22,518 nt of DNA, taken from Bacillota bacterium (lineage in GTDB: Bacteria > Bacillota > Clostridia > Peptostreptococcales > Anaerovoracaceae). This document shows positions 6,730 through 14,649 of this stretch, one piece after another. The DNA lies in the NCBI GenBank assembly GCA_029266295.1, contig JAQSXD010000013.1:1-22518 (forward strand), given 5' to 3'. How positions within the stretch are numbered: the stretch's first letter is position 1; every line of letters begins with the position of its first letter. The notes below the pieces were generated by a model. That model was not told where the DNA came from. It searched no databases and saw only the letters and a list, made by a program, of their open reading frames with translations. A program made the position numbers and the translations under genes.

Positions 6730-7890
6730 TTATTCGTACGCCTTTTCCAGTATTTCAAGAATATCCTTCTCTTGAAGCTTACACGGATTGACCGCTAAGA
6801 GGCGATACCCCATTGTTCCCTTGATAATTTCGGGAAAGTGCTCCAGAGTAACCCCAACCTCTATTAATTTGAGAGGAACTCTGACATCCATCGCAAGCTT
6901 AAACACAGCGGAGGCAGCCTTGTCTGCTGCTTCCCGTAAGGTCAGCTTGTCGACATCTTCACCGAGAGCGATGGCGATATCTCTAAATTTTTCAAGATTT
7001 CCAACCACATTGCGTTCCATCGCATAGGGGAGAATCAGTGCATTTGCCACACCGTGAGCTACATGTGCAACCCCGCCCATAGACTGAGCGATTCCATGGA
7101 CAACACCGAGTCCGCCGTTCATAAAAGCCACAGAGGCAATGGAGCTGGCAACTGCCATATTGCTTCTGGCCTCAACATCGCTTCCATTTGCAACGGCAGT
7201 TCTCAGATATTTTCCAATCAGCCTCATTGCCTGCAGCGCCATTGCGTCACTGACAGGATTTGCATTCAGTGATACATAGGCTTCAATTGCATGGGTCAGC
7301 GCATCAAGTCCCGTAGTAGCGGTAACAAAACCAGGCATCCCAAGTTGGCAGGCCGGATCGATGATCGCCAGTTTTGGAACCAGATAATCGTGGGTAACCG
7401 ACAGCTTAATTTTATTTTGATTGTCTGTAATTACAGCCGCCGCAGTCATCTCACTGCCGCTTCCCGCTGTGGTCGGAACACAGATAAGCGGCATGCATGG
7501 GTTGGTCACTGTCTTTGTCCCGCCAAACAAGTAGTCTCTGACAGATCCCGCATTGGTCTGAAGCAGGCAGATGGACTTTGCCGTGTCGATGGGGCTGCCG
7601 CCCCCCACTGCAACCACAAGATCCGCTTCGCTCATTTTTAGAACTTCCGCAGTACGGTCAACGGTTTCAATATCAGGATCGGGAATGATATCAGAATAGA
7701 TCTCATAAGGCAGTTTTGCATTGTCAAAACTTTCTATAATCGGATTCAAAATATTTATTTTCAAAATGTTTGGGTCGGTCAAAACAAACACTTTAGAAGC
7801 TCCCAATTCCTTACAAAATTCCGCTGTACTTTTACAAATACCATTTCCAAATTTAATTCTGGCCGGCATTTTGAATTGAAAATCTTTCAT
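6730..7890 (-). CDS. Iron-containing alcohol dehydrogenase
   Basis: A 386-residue group III (iron-dependent) alcohol dehydrogenase. It has the NAD-binding GGGSPIDTAK (residues 96-105), the PTTAGSGSE motif, and all four expected metal ligands: Asp196 and His200 (GLDALTH), His265 (GVVHG) and His279 (HVAHG). Relatives reduce aldehydes, including 4-hydroxybutyrate, 1,3-propanediol, lactaldehyde and 3-hydroxypropionate dehydrogenases. Sequence alone does not tell which. The ATG at 7890 is preceded by AGGAGG, which itself overlaps the stop of the aminotransferase gene nine bases upstream, so the two are tightly coupled. Next to a class III aminotransferase the natural reading is that it reduces the semialdehyde formed by transamination, regenerating NAD+. 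Confidence 0.92.
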   Translation of the reverse strand: MKDFQFKMPARIKFGNGICKSTAEFCKELGASKVFVLTDPNILKINILNPIIESFDNAKLPYEIYSDIIPDPDIETVDRTAEVLKMSEADLVVAVGGGSPIDTAKSICLLQTNAGSVRDYLFGGTKTVTNPCMPLICVPTTAGSGSEMTAAAVITDNQNKIKLSVTHDYLVPKLAIIDPACQLGMPGFVTATTGLDALTHAIEAYVSLNANPVSDAMALQAMRLIGKYLRTAVANGSDVEARSNMAVASSIASVAFMNGGLGVVHGIAQSMGGVAHVAHGVANALILPYAMERNVVGNLEKFRDIAIALGEDVDKLTLREAADKAASAVFKLAMDVRVPLKLIEVGVTLEHFPEIIKGTMGYRLLAVNPCKLQEKDILEILEKAYE

Positions 7891-7899
7891 TGTAACCTC

Positions 7900-9162
7900 C
7901 TACAGTGCCTTCAGGGCTTCTTCGAAGATATCCAGTCCTTTGTCCAGCTCCTCTTTTTTCACATTCAGCGGAGTCGCAAACCGGAATCCATTTCCGTGTA
8001 CGCCGCAGCTTAACGTCAGAAGGCCGTTTTTAAAGCAGTAGTCCTTAACTTTATTTAGCGCATCCGCATTGGGCGATTTGTCTTCAGGATGGACAAATTC
8101 CACACCGATCATTAAGCCAAGACCTCTCACATCCCCCATAACCGGGTGTTCCTTTTGCAGTTTCAGAAGTCTTTCCTTTAAATACGCCCCCTGCGCGTTA
8201 CAGTTTTCAAGAATATGTTCCTCTTTAAACGCCTCCAGCACCGCCAGGCCAGCTGCTGCACAAACCGGATGTCCACCGAAGGTGGTTCCATGCATACCGG
8301 GCTTCCATGCACTCATAATCTCTTTGGTGCTTACGATTGCAGACATGGGGAATCCTCCGGCAATGGCTTTACCCAGCGTCATAATGTCAGGAACAACACC
8401 GAAATGCTCAGACGCGAACATTTTTCCGGTTCTCCCATATCCTGACTGAATTTCATCGAATACCAACAAAATGCCGTGCTTGGTGCAGATTTCCCGAAGC
8501 GCCTTCATATAGTTCACCGGAGGAACCACATATCCGCCTTCTCCAAGAACCGGTTCGATGATAACCATGGCAACATTATCAGCCGGAATGAGTCGGTCAA
8601 AGATCTCCTGCAGTTCACTCAGACATCTTTGCGTGCATTCTTCCTCTGTGGTTCTGTAAGGAATTGGATAAGGGGCAAAATAAACGCCTCCAAGCAGCGG
8701 TTCGTAGTTGTTTCTGTATTTTGAATTTGATCCGGTTATGCTGGTTGCCCCTAAGCTTCTGCCATGGAAGGAACCCTTAAAAGCAATGATCCCGGGACGT
8801 TTTGTGTAGCTTCTGGCTAGTTTGATGGCTCCGTCATTTGCTTCTGAGCCTCCATTACTGAAAAAGGTCACATTCAGTTCACCGGGAGTAACCTTTGCCA
8901 GTTCCTCTGCCAGCTTTAAAGTGGAGGGATAGTTTACCAGATTAAAGGATGCTGAGATCAATTTCTTCGTCTGTTCGCAGGCTGCCTCGACCACTTTCGG
9001 ATGACAATGGCCAAGTGCGTTTACTGCGATCCCCTGAACGAAGTCCAGATATTCATTTCCATCCACATCCTTGACGTAACACCCTTGTGCACTTTCAACG
9101 ACAAGATTCGTCGCCTTTGCAAGTACGGGACTTAGATATTGCTTGTAATCGTCAAATTTCAT
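7900..9162 (-). CDS. Class III pyridoxal-phosphate aminotransferase (omega-amino acid / GABA / acetylornithine type)
   Basis: A 420-residue class III aminotransferase. The PLP-binding lysine is Lys265 (TLGKAIAGGFP). The aspartate that contacts the pyridine nitrogen is in FDEIQSGYGRTG (Asp236), and the phosphate region is FFSNGGSEAND. The family transfers an amino group from the omega carbon of GABA, ornithine, beta-alanine, 5-aminovalerate or similar to 2-oxoglutarate or pyruvate, giving a semialdehyde. Full length for the family. The ATG at 9162 has AGGAGG seven to eight bases upstream. It is followed directly by the iron alcohol dehydrogenase gene. The 145-base gap before it carries a multi-part inverted repeat. 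The exact substrate cannot be assigned from motifs. Confidence 0.92.
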   Translation of the reverse strand: MKFDDYKQYLSPVLAKATNLVVESAQGCYVKDVDGNEYLDFVQGIAVNALGHCHPKVVEAACEQTKKLISASFNLVNYPSTLKLAEELAKVTPGELNVTFFSNGGSEANDGAIKLARSYTKRPGIIAFKGSFHGRSLGATSITGSNSKYRNNYEPLLGGVYFAPYPIPYRTTEEECTQRCLSELQEIFDRLIPADNVAMVIIEPVLGEGGYVVPPVNYMKALREICTKHGILLVFDEIQSGYGRTGKMFASEHFGVVPDIMTLGKAIAGGFPMSAIVSTKEIMSAWKPGMHGTTFGGHPVCAAAGLAVLEAFKEEHILENCNAQGAYLKERLLKLQKEHPVMGDVRGLGLMIGVEFVHPEDKSPNADALNKVKDYCFKNGLLTLSCGVHGNGFRFATPLNVKKEELDKGLDIFEEALKAL

Positions 9163-9209
9163 TCTACTTTCCTCCTATCTGAATCGTTTATTATTTCATT
9201 TATAGATAA

Positions 9210-9286
9210 AGGCACAGCAGTCAGCAGGTTTGCTTTGATATCCCCATTCTTGTTGATAGAGGTAGGGGAACCTTTCTTCTGTGCCT
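9210..9286 (-). repeat. Long-range inverted repeat between CoA-transferase and aminotransferase genes
   Basis: AGGCACAG (9210-9217) pairs with CTGTGCCT (9279-9286). Inside, AGGTT (9226-9230) can pair with AACCT (9269-9273), and CCCC (9242-9245) with GGGG (9265-9268). Together they fold most of the 145-base gap into one imperfect arm. There is no T-run, so it is not an evident terminator. A structured intercistronic RNA or protein site is possible. Confidence 0.45.
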
Positions 9287-9307
9287 GTATCATCCTCCCT
9301 GGGGAAA

Positions 9308-10684
9308 TCACAGTAGAACTTTGCTGCTATTCTTCCAGATTCCCATTTGTTCCGCTTCTTTTACCAGTTGATCCTGGAAGTCAGGATGCGCAACGGAGAT
9401 CAAGAGTTCCGCTCGTTCCCATGTGGATTTTCCTTTTAGATTCACAGCCCCGTACTCTGTAACGATATAGTGGGTTGCGCTTCTTGGAGCTGATACAATG
9501 GATCCCTCCGGCAGCCTCGGTGTGATTAGAGATTCCAAACTTCCGTCCTTGTTCTCTCGTACGGAGGGAGTACATAGGAAGCTCTGACCGCCCTTTGACT
9601 TAAATGCACCCATTACGAAGTCCAGCTGACCGCCGGTACCGCCGATATGCTGAAGGCCTGCAGATTCTGAATTTACTTGTCCAAAGAGATCTACCTGCAG
9701 ACAGCTGTTTATGGATACAACATGATCGTTGGCCGCAATAACCTCCAGAGCGTTTACATAATCTACCGGAGCGATATAGCCCATAGGATTGTCTTCCAGA
9801 AAATCATAAACCTCATGTGAGCCCATAGCAAATGTAAAAACCATTTTTCCTTTGTTTGTATTCTTATTTCCGGTTATTTTCCCTTCTTTATACAGGTTTA
9901 CATAAGCATCCACGAACATCTCGGTATGTACGCTGAGATCATTGATATCCGATTCAGAGATCATGGACCCTACATAGTTGGGCATCCCTCCGATTCCCAG
10001 CTGCAGTGTGCTGCCGCTGCGAATCCGCTCCACGATATGGCCTGCAATCTTTTTTTCCGTCTCACTGGCAGGTTTTGCAATGAGCGTCGGAAGGCTACCG
10101 TTGGAACCCTCTACGATCAGGTCAATCTGCGAAATATGAATGCTGTTTTCAAGCCCATGCACCACCGGCTGTTTCTCATTCACTTCAACAATAATCTTTT
10201 TTGCCGCTGCGAAGATTCCCCAATATTCCGCTGCCTGAGGACCGAAATTAAAGTTGCCGAAGCGGTCCATTGGTGCCACCTGAAGCATAACCACATCAAT
10301 ATCGCCCACGTTTTCAGCCCAAAGTTTGGGGTTTTCACGAAATTGTACCGGGATAAACCAGCATCTTCCCTCTTTGTTCATCTTTCGGTCAAGTCCACTC
10401 ATATGCGTGCTGAGATACTTAAAATGTTTTGAGTCCGGATCCGCTTGCAAAATTGCAGGCGGCTCCTTGTGGGCCCAAATGGTATCGCAGACGAGGACGT
10501 CATGAAGTTCCTCCGTCCGTTTTGCAAGTGCCTTATCCAGATCCTGCACGATGCCGCAGAACAAACCGTAATGAACCCGATCACCGGATTTCACAACCTT
10601 TACCGCATCATCCGCAGTCACTAGCTTTCTTTTGTATTCAGCTGAAAGTTCACTGATTTTGCTTAGCTGCTTTAAATTTACCAT
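9308..10684 (-). CDS. Acyl-CoA:carboxylate CoA-transferase (family I; 4-hydroxybutyrate/butyrate-type)
   Basis: A 458-residue family I CoA-transferase of the acetyl-CoA hydrolase/transferase group. The catalytic glutamate that forms the glutamyl-CoA thioester is Glu255 (SVHTEMFVDAY). The glycine-rich oxyanion loop is LGIGGMPNYVG, and the C-terminal half has GGTGGQLDFV and EYGAVNLKGKS. Members swap CoA between acetyl- or butyryl-CoA and a carboxylic acid such as 4-hydroxybutyrate, 5-hydroxyvalerate or butyrate. The start at 10684 (MVNLKQL) has AAGGAG seven bases upstream. A longer frame to 10804 would run through the structured gap and is rejected. In this operon it probably charges the 2-hydroxy acid with CoA and may reclaim CoA from the short acyl product. 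Relatives with tested 2-hydroxyacid activity are usually of other CoA-transferase types, so this role is inference. Confidence 0.9.
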   Translation of the reverse strand: MVNLKQLSKISELSAEYKRKLVTADDAVKVVKSGDRVHYGLFCGIVQDLDKALAKRTEELHDVLVCDTIWAHKEPPAILQADPDSKHFKYLSTHMSGLDRKMNKEGRCWFIPVQFRENPKLWAENVGDIDVVMLQVAPMDRFGNFNFGPQAAEYWGIFAAAKKIIVEVNEKQPVVHGLENSIHISQIDLIVEGSNGSLPTLIAKPASETEKKIAGHIVERIRSGSTLQLGIGGMPNYVGSMISESDINDLSVHTEMFVDAYVNLYKEGKITGNKNTNKGKMVFTFAMGSHEVYDFLEDNPMGYIAPVDYVNALEVIAANDHVVSINSCLQVDLFGQVNSESAGLQHIGGTGGQLDFVMGAFKSKGGQSFLCTPSVRENKDGSLESLITPRLPEGSIVSAPRSATHYIVTEYGAVNLKGKSTWERAELLISVAHPDFQDQLVKEAEQMGIWKNSSKVLL

Positions 10685-10711
10685 TAACTTACTCCTTATC
10701 CTGTATCTCCT

Positions 10712-10794
10712 TCGATTACGCCATTCTCCGCCGAAGCCTTTCCAAAGATAATGTGTGAGTTTATTTCGGAATACTGCGCCAGTGTCGTAATCGA
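10712..10794 (-). repeat. 9-bp perfect inverted repeat spanning the thiolase / CoA-transferase gap
   Basis: TCGATTACG (10712-10720) and CGTAATCGA (10786-10794) are perfect inverted copies 65 bases apart. They enclose a weaker inner pairing, TTCC...GGAA (10740-10743 with 10777-10780). They bracket almost the whole 119-base gap ahead of the CoA-transferase ribosome binding site. No T-run follows. Confidence 0.5.
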
Positions 10795-10803
10795 TACACA
10801 GCA

Positions 10804-11982
10804 CTAAACGGTCTCAACAACAACGGTGGTTCCCATTCCGCCGCCTGCGCAAAGGGTTGCCAGTCCGTATCTGCTTCCGCGCCGCTTCATCTCGTAGAGC
10901 ATCGTGATGACGATTCTGCATCCGGTTGCCCCAACAGGATGCCCCAGAGAGATTCCTCCACCGTTTACATTGAGAATCTCGTTATCAACCCCCAGCTCCT
11001 TTTGCACTGCAAGGCATTGTGCCGCAAAGGCTTCGTTGATTTCAAACAAATCAACATCTTCAATTTTTAATCCCGCCTTTTCCAGCGCTTTCTGAGAGGA
11101 ACTGACAGGTCCGATTCCCATGATCTCAGGTTCGACTCCCGTAGTTGCCACGGAGAGGATTCTTCCAAGAATGGGAAGCCCTAATTCCTTTGCTTTCTCC
11201 TCTTCAACCAGCAGCACGCCGGCTGCGGCATCATTCATTCCGGAAGCATTTCCCGGTGTTACTGTTCCGTTATCCTTAAAGGTTGCTTTTAATTTTCCAA
11301 GGCCTTCTATGGTAACATCTCGTTTTGGATATTCGTCTGTATCAAAAACCGTATCGCCTTTTTTCCCTGGGATAGTCACTGGAATGATTTCATCCTTGAA
11401 CTTCCCTCCGTCCAATGCAGCGACGGCCCTCTGCTGACTCTGAAGTGCATATTCGTCTTGCTCCTGGCGAGTCACTCCGAATTTTTCCGCTACATTTTCT
11501 GCCGTGATTCCCATTGCAGGTCCTACACCGAGATTCGTAAGAGAATCCCACATGGAGTCACGCAGTTCACTGTGTCCGAATTTCTTGCCATATCTGAAAT
11601 CAAAGACCATATGAGGCGCAGTGCTCATGCTGTCTGCTCCGCCGGCCATGATGCAGTCCGCGTCTCCCGCCTTGATCTGATAGTATCCCATCTGGATCGA
11701 AGACATGGACGAGGTACAATTTCTATGTATGGTGATCCCGGGAACTGTGGCGGGCAGACCTGCTTTCACGGCTGCGACTCTGGCAAGATTGTTTTCTTTA
11801 TAAGTTCTCTGGTAGTTGCATCCCCAAATAACATCATCAATCATCGCAGGATCGATTCCGGCCCTCTTGACCAGCTCCTGCATGACGGGGATGGACAGGT
11901 CCAGGGATGTGATGGATTTGAACTGACCTCCGATGGTTCCGATGGGTGTTCTGCAGCCTGCTGCAATTACTACATTTCGCAT
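10804..11982 (-). CDS. Acetyl-CoA C-acyltransferase (thiolase)
   Basis: A 392-residue thiolase of the standard length. The acylated nucleophile is Cys89 in IHRNCTSSM. Asn316 and the following residues are in INEAFAAQ, His348 in GHPVGATG and the second cysteine Cys378 in LCAGGGMGTT. It either cleaves a 3-oxoacyl-CoA with CoA to acetyl-CoA plus a shortened acyl-CoA, or condenses two acetyl-CoA; the sequence does not fix direction. The ATG at 11982 follows AAAGGAGG. The frame runs further upstream to 12069, but that stretch encodes a basic low-complexity tail and lacks a better start. The usual SG after the catalytic Cys is TSS here. It sits between the hydratase and CoA-transferase genes in the beta-oxidation block. 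Confidence 0.94.
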   Translation of the reverse strand: MRNVVIAAGCRTPIGTIGGQFKSITSLDLSIPVMQELVKRAGIDPAMIDDVIWGCNYQRTYKENNLARVAAVKAGLPATVPGITIHRNCTSSMSSIQMGYYQIKAGDADCIMAGGADSMSTAPHMVFDFRYGKKFGHSELRDSMWDSLTNLGVGPAMGITAENVAEKFGVTRQEQDEYALQSQQRAVAALDGGKFKDEIIPVTIPGKKGDTVFDTDEYPKRDVTIEGLGKLKATFKDNGTVTPGNASGMNDAAAGVLLVEEEKAKELGLPILGRILSVATTGVEPEIMGIGPVSSSQKALEKAGLKIEDVDLFEINEAFAAQCLAVQKELGVDNEILNVNGGGISLGHPVGATGCRIVITMLYEMKRRGSRYGLATLCAGGGMGTTVVVETV

Positions 11983-12036
11983 GTTTCTTCCTCCTTTACT
12001 AATTTCCTCTCCAGCTTTACCAATTGACGATCGATT

Positions 12037-12086
12037 TTTTCTGTTTACTCGTCTTCTTTTCTGCTCCACTAGTTTACTTTTCTGCT
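12037..12086 (-). repeat. Polypurine leader with three imperfect ~20-21-base repeats
   Basis: The 112-base gap before the thiolase gene is almost entirely A/G on the transcribed (minus) strand. TTTTCTG on the plus strand recurs at 12037, 12057 and 12078. The last two copies lie within an exact 10-base repeat, CTTTTCTGCT (12056-12065 and 12077-12086). The period is close to two helical turns. The stretch is probably unstructured in RNA and may be a protein-binding or processing site. Confidence 0.5.
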
Positions 12087-12094
12087 TTGTTCTT

Positions 12095-12862
12095 TTACTT
12101 TCCTTTATAAATGGGCTTCCTCTTTTCGATGAACGCCATCATTCCTTCTTTTTGATCCTCGGTGTGAAACAATCCGGCCCAGTTATCTGCTTCAAGCATG
12201 ATCGCTTCATGAAGGTCACTGCAGTCAAGTCCGGCGTGGATCGTCGATTTTGCTGTTTTCAGCGCTGTCGGCGCCTTTTGGCTCAGCTTCTCTGCCCAGA
12301 TCATCGCTGATTCCATGAGCTGTTCCGGTTCTGCCACCTTATTGACGAGGCCAATCTGCTCTGCCCTGCCGGCATCGATCATTTCTCCCAGCAAAATCAG
12401 TTCTTTCGCCCTGGCCATCCCTACAAGCCGCGGTGTTCTGATGGTTCCCCCTGCCCCCGGCATAATGCCCAGATTGATTTCAGGCAGTCCCATTTTAGCG
12501 GTCTTCGACGCGATTCTCAGATCACAAGCCAGCGCCAGCTCCAGTCCGCCGCCAAGGGCAAATCCTTCAATTGCTGCAATTGTTGGAATCTCCAGATTTG
12601 AGAGCCGGTCCATTGTGGCTGTAAAAGCAAAGGCTCTTGCCTCGCTCTCACTGAGATAGATCATGCTCCGAATGTCCGCCCCTGCAGCAAAATGATTGCT
12701 GCTTCCTACGATCAGAACCGAAATTGTTTTATCCCTCTCAATGAGATCCAAAAGCCCATCCAGCTCGTCAATCACCTCTCTGTTTAGTGCATTTAGCGCT
12801 TGCGGGCGGTTGATCTTAACAATTCCGATCGCGTTGATTCGTTCAAAATTCAAGTATTCCAT
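12095..12862 (-). CDS. Enoyl-CoA hydratase (crotonase family)
   Basis: A 255-residue crotonase-fold protein. Both catalytic glutamates of enoyl-CoA hydratase are present: Glu108 (ALGGGLELALACD) and Glu128 (LPEINLGIMPGAGGT). The first oxyanion-hole region is HFAAGADI. It hydrates a trans-2-enoyl-CoA to 3-hydroxyacyl-CoA, or the reverse. The ATG at 12862 (MEYLNFERI) has AGAGGA upstream at a fitting distance. A longer frame to 12898 adds an unlikely basic leader. Position: 74 bases after the 3-hydroxyacyl-CoA dehydrogenase gene and upstream of the thiolase. It would receive the enoyl-CoA made by the 2-hydroxyacyl-CoA dehydratase of the same operon, moving the hydroxyl group from C2 to C3. Confidence 0.93.
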   Translation of the reverse strand: MEYLNFERINAIGIVKINRPQALNALNREVIDELDGLLDLIERDKTISVLIVGSSNHFAAGADIRSMIYLSESEARAFAFTATMDRLSNLEIPTIAAIEGFALGGGLELALACDLRIASKTAKMGLPEINLGIMPGAGGTIRTPRLVGMARAKELILLGEMIDAGRAEQIGLVNKVAEPEQLMESAMIWAEKLSQKAPTALKTAKSTIHAGLDCSDLHEAIMLEADNWAGLFHTEDQKEGMMAFIEKRKPIYKGK

Positions 12863-12936
12863 AACGCTTCCTCTTTCCAGATTTAAACGGGTTTTCATGT
12901 GATGTTGCTTAGCAGCGCTGGTCGCTGCAATCGCAA

Positions 12937-13794
12937 TTATTCATATTGGTAAAAACCCTTCTTGGATTTCCTTCCATACTCGCTTCTTGCATAACGCTCT
13001 ACGATTGCCGGGCTGGGTTTATCAGAAAGATCGCCGGTTGCTTTGTATTTCTCGGTAAGAACGTCATACTCAAGATCAATACCTGTCATATCAAGGAGTT
13101 CGAAAGGACCCATAGGATGAGAAAGTCCGAACTTTACAGCTTTATCAATATCCTCTACAGAAGCTACGCCCTGATCATACATGTAGCAGGCCTCCTTGGT
13201 AATGGCGCTGAACACCCGATTGACGATAAATCCGTAGATTTCCTTCTTTACCACTGCAGGAATCTTATCGATTGATTCCACAAACTTCACCATCGTGTCT
13301 ATGGTATCTTCGCTGCAATGGGGCCCTTTGACCACTTCAACCAGCTTCATAATAAGGGCGGGATTAAAAAAGTGCAGATTCAATACTTTATCTGGATGGG
13401 CAACAACGTCACAGAATTTCGAGCTCACGATGTAGGAGCTGTTGCTTGCAAAAATCGTGTGCTCCGGTGTCAGTGCATCGATCTGCTTCAAAATATCTCG
13501 TTTTACATCAAGGACATCCACAACGGCTTCAATGACCAGATCCACATCCTTCACCGCTTCGGCTAGATCCGTGGTAAAGCTCAGTCTGCTTTGAATCTCT
13601 GCGGCAGCATCTTCGGTTATTTTCCCCTTAGAAATATTCTTGGCAAACCAACCCTTTGCGAAGGATGCTGCTTTTGCCACCGTTTCTGTTTTTCTTGAAT
13701 AGCAAGAGACTTCATATCCGGAAATAGCTACCTGCATTGCAATCTGATTTCCCATCGTGCCTCCGCCTACCATGGCGACTTTTTTGATTTCCAT
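12937..13794 (-). CDS. 3-hydroxyacyl-CoA dehydrogenase (3-hydroxybutyryl-CoA dehydrogenase-like)
   Basis: A 285-residue NAD(P)-dependent 3-hydroxyacyl-CoA dehydrogenase, the single-domain length of bacterial Hbd. The N-terminal Rossmann loop is GGGTMG (residues 10-15). ASNSS, the catalytic histidine in LHFFNP and GFIVNR follow, and the dimerisation domain begins at DIDKAVKFG. It oxidises 3-hydroxyacyl-CoA to 3-oxoacyl-CoA or runs in reverse in butyrate formation. The ATG at 13794 follows GGAAGGGAG. An in-frame extension to 13953 overlaps the activase gene and is rejected. It lies 43 bases after the activase gene, so the dehydratase system and beta-oxidation block are directly joined. Confidence 0.94.
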   Translation of the reverse strand: MEIKKVAMVGGGTMGNQIAMQVAISGYEVSCYSRKTETVAKAASFAKGWFAKNISKGKITEDAAAEIQSRLSFTTDLAEAVKDVDLVIEAVVDVLDVKRDILKQIDALTPEHTIFASNSSYIVSSKFCDVVAHPDKVLNLHFFNPALIMKLVEVVKGPHCSEDTIDTMVKFVESIDKIPAVVKKEIYGFIVNRVFSAITKEACYMYDQGVASVEDIDKAVKFGLSHPMGPFELLDMTGIDLEYDVLTEKYKATGDLSDKPSPAIVERYARSEYGRKSKKGFYQYE

Positions 13795-13837
13795 ATTATT
13801 TCTCCCTTCCAAAATAAGCTTATAACCGATCACTCTT

Positions 13838-14626
13838 TTAACGGTTTGTATTATTTTCCTCATCCATTTCCTTTGCGTAGATAGCCGCTCCCAAGGCACC
13901 CATCGCCTGGGGATCAGCAAGTCTAATGATGGGGTGACGGATCTCGGTCTCAATGGCGGTAACCACGTTGAGGTTCAGCGCCACACCGCCGGTCATCACC
14001 ACAGAGTCTGCGATTCCGATTCGATTGCACAAGCCGGCAATACGCTGAGCAATTGATTTGTGTGCACCCAGTGCCACATCTTCAAGGCTTTTCCCCGAAG
14101 CCAGCTGTGAAATCACCTCAGATTCTGCAAATACGGTACAGGTATTGCTGATTACTACCCCCGGTGTTCCTCTTGCCGCAAGCCCTGAAAGCGCTCCTAT
14201 TTTGCAGTCGAGGACTCTGGCCATCACTTCCAGAAACCGACCGGTACCTGCTGCACACTTTTCGTTCATCACGAAGTTTTCTACAATACCATTGGGGGAA
14301 ACGCGGATCACCTTCGCATCCTGACCTCCGATATCGATGATGGTGCTGGCTGTGGGCCATAAAAATTTAACACCCTTGGCATGACAGCTGATTTCTGTAA
14401 TCTGCTTGTCTGCCCCTTCATATAGCAGTCTTCCGTAGCCGGTGACAACACATTTTTTGATATCCGCTCGCTTAATACCCGCCTGCTCAAGCGCTTTCTC
14501 CACCGATATCTGAGGTCCCTTGCTTCCGGTTCCCAGATTAACAATTCCTTCTCCGCAGATGATTCCAGACTGATTGATCACAACTGCCTTTGAGGAAGAT
14601 GAGCCGATATCAACTCCCAGGTACAA
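13838..14626 (-). CDS. ATP-dependent activase of 2-hydroxyacyl-CoA dehydratase (HgdC/HadI type)
   Basis: A ~262-residue ASKHA-fold ATPase that injects a high-energy electron into the dehydratase. It begins YLGVDIGSSSSKAVV, the first phosphate-binding loop, and later has IDIGGQDAK and VMTGGVALN. The two cysteines that hold the [4Fe-4S] cluster between the homodimer subunits are in NEKCAAGTGRF (Cys124) and SNTCTVFAESE (Cys163), one in each half of the pair known from HgdC. I favour the TTG at 14626, with AAGGAG six bases upstream, because it gives the family's usual short N-terminus. A TTG at 14653, overlapping the dehydratase stop, is the alternative. There is no ATG. The enzyme is oxygen-labile in known cases, which fits an obligate anaerobe. 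Confidence 0.93.
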   Translation of the reverse strand: MYLGVDIGSSSSKAVVINQSGIICGEGIVNLGTGSKGPQISVEKALEQAGIKRADIKKCVVTGYGRLLYEGADKQITEISCHAKGVKFLWPTASTIIDIGGQDAKVIRVSPNGIVENFVMNEKCAAGTGRFLEVMARVLDCKIGALSGLAARGTPGVVISNTCTVFAESEVISQLASGKSLEDVALGAHKSIAQRIAGLCNRIGIADSVVMTGGVALNLNVVTAIETEIRHPIIRLADPQAMGALGAAIYAKEMDEENNTNR

Positions 14627-14649
14627 CCCTTTCTCCTTCGCTCCCGTAA

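Noticed and set aside
6730..10684. Classical GABA fermentation (4-hydroxybutyryl-CoA route)
   Set aside because: Aminotransferase, iron alcohol dehydrogenase and CoA-transferase would fit, but the flavin/4Fe-4S 4-hydroxybutyryl-CoA dehydratase is absent and a 2-hydroxyacyl-CoA dehydratase is present instead.
11983..12069. 29-residue basic N-terminal extension of the thiolase
   Set aside because: A normal thiolase start with AAAGGAGG is at 11982; the extension encodes polypurine low-complexity sequence not seen in the family.
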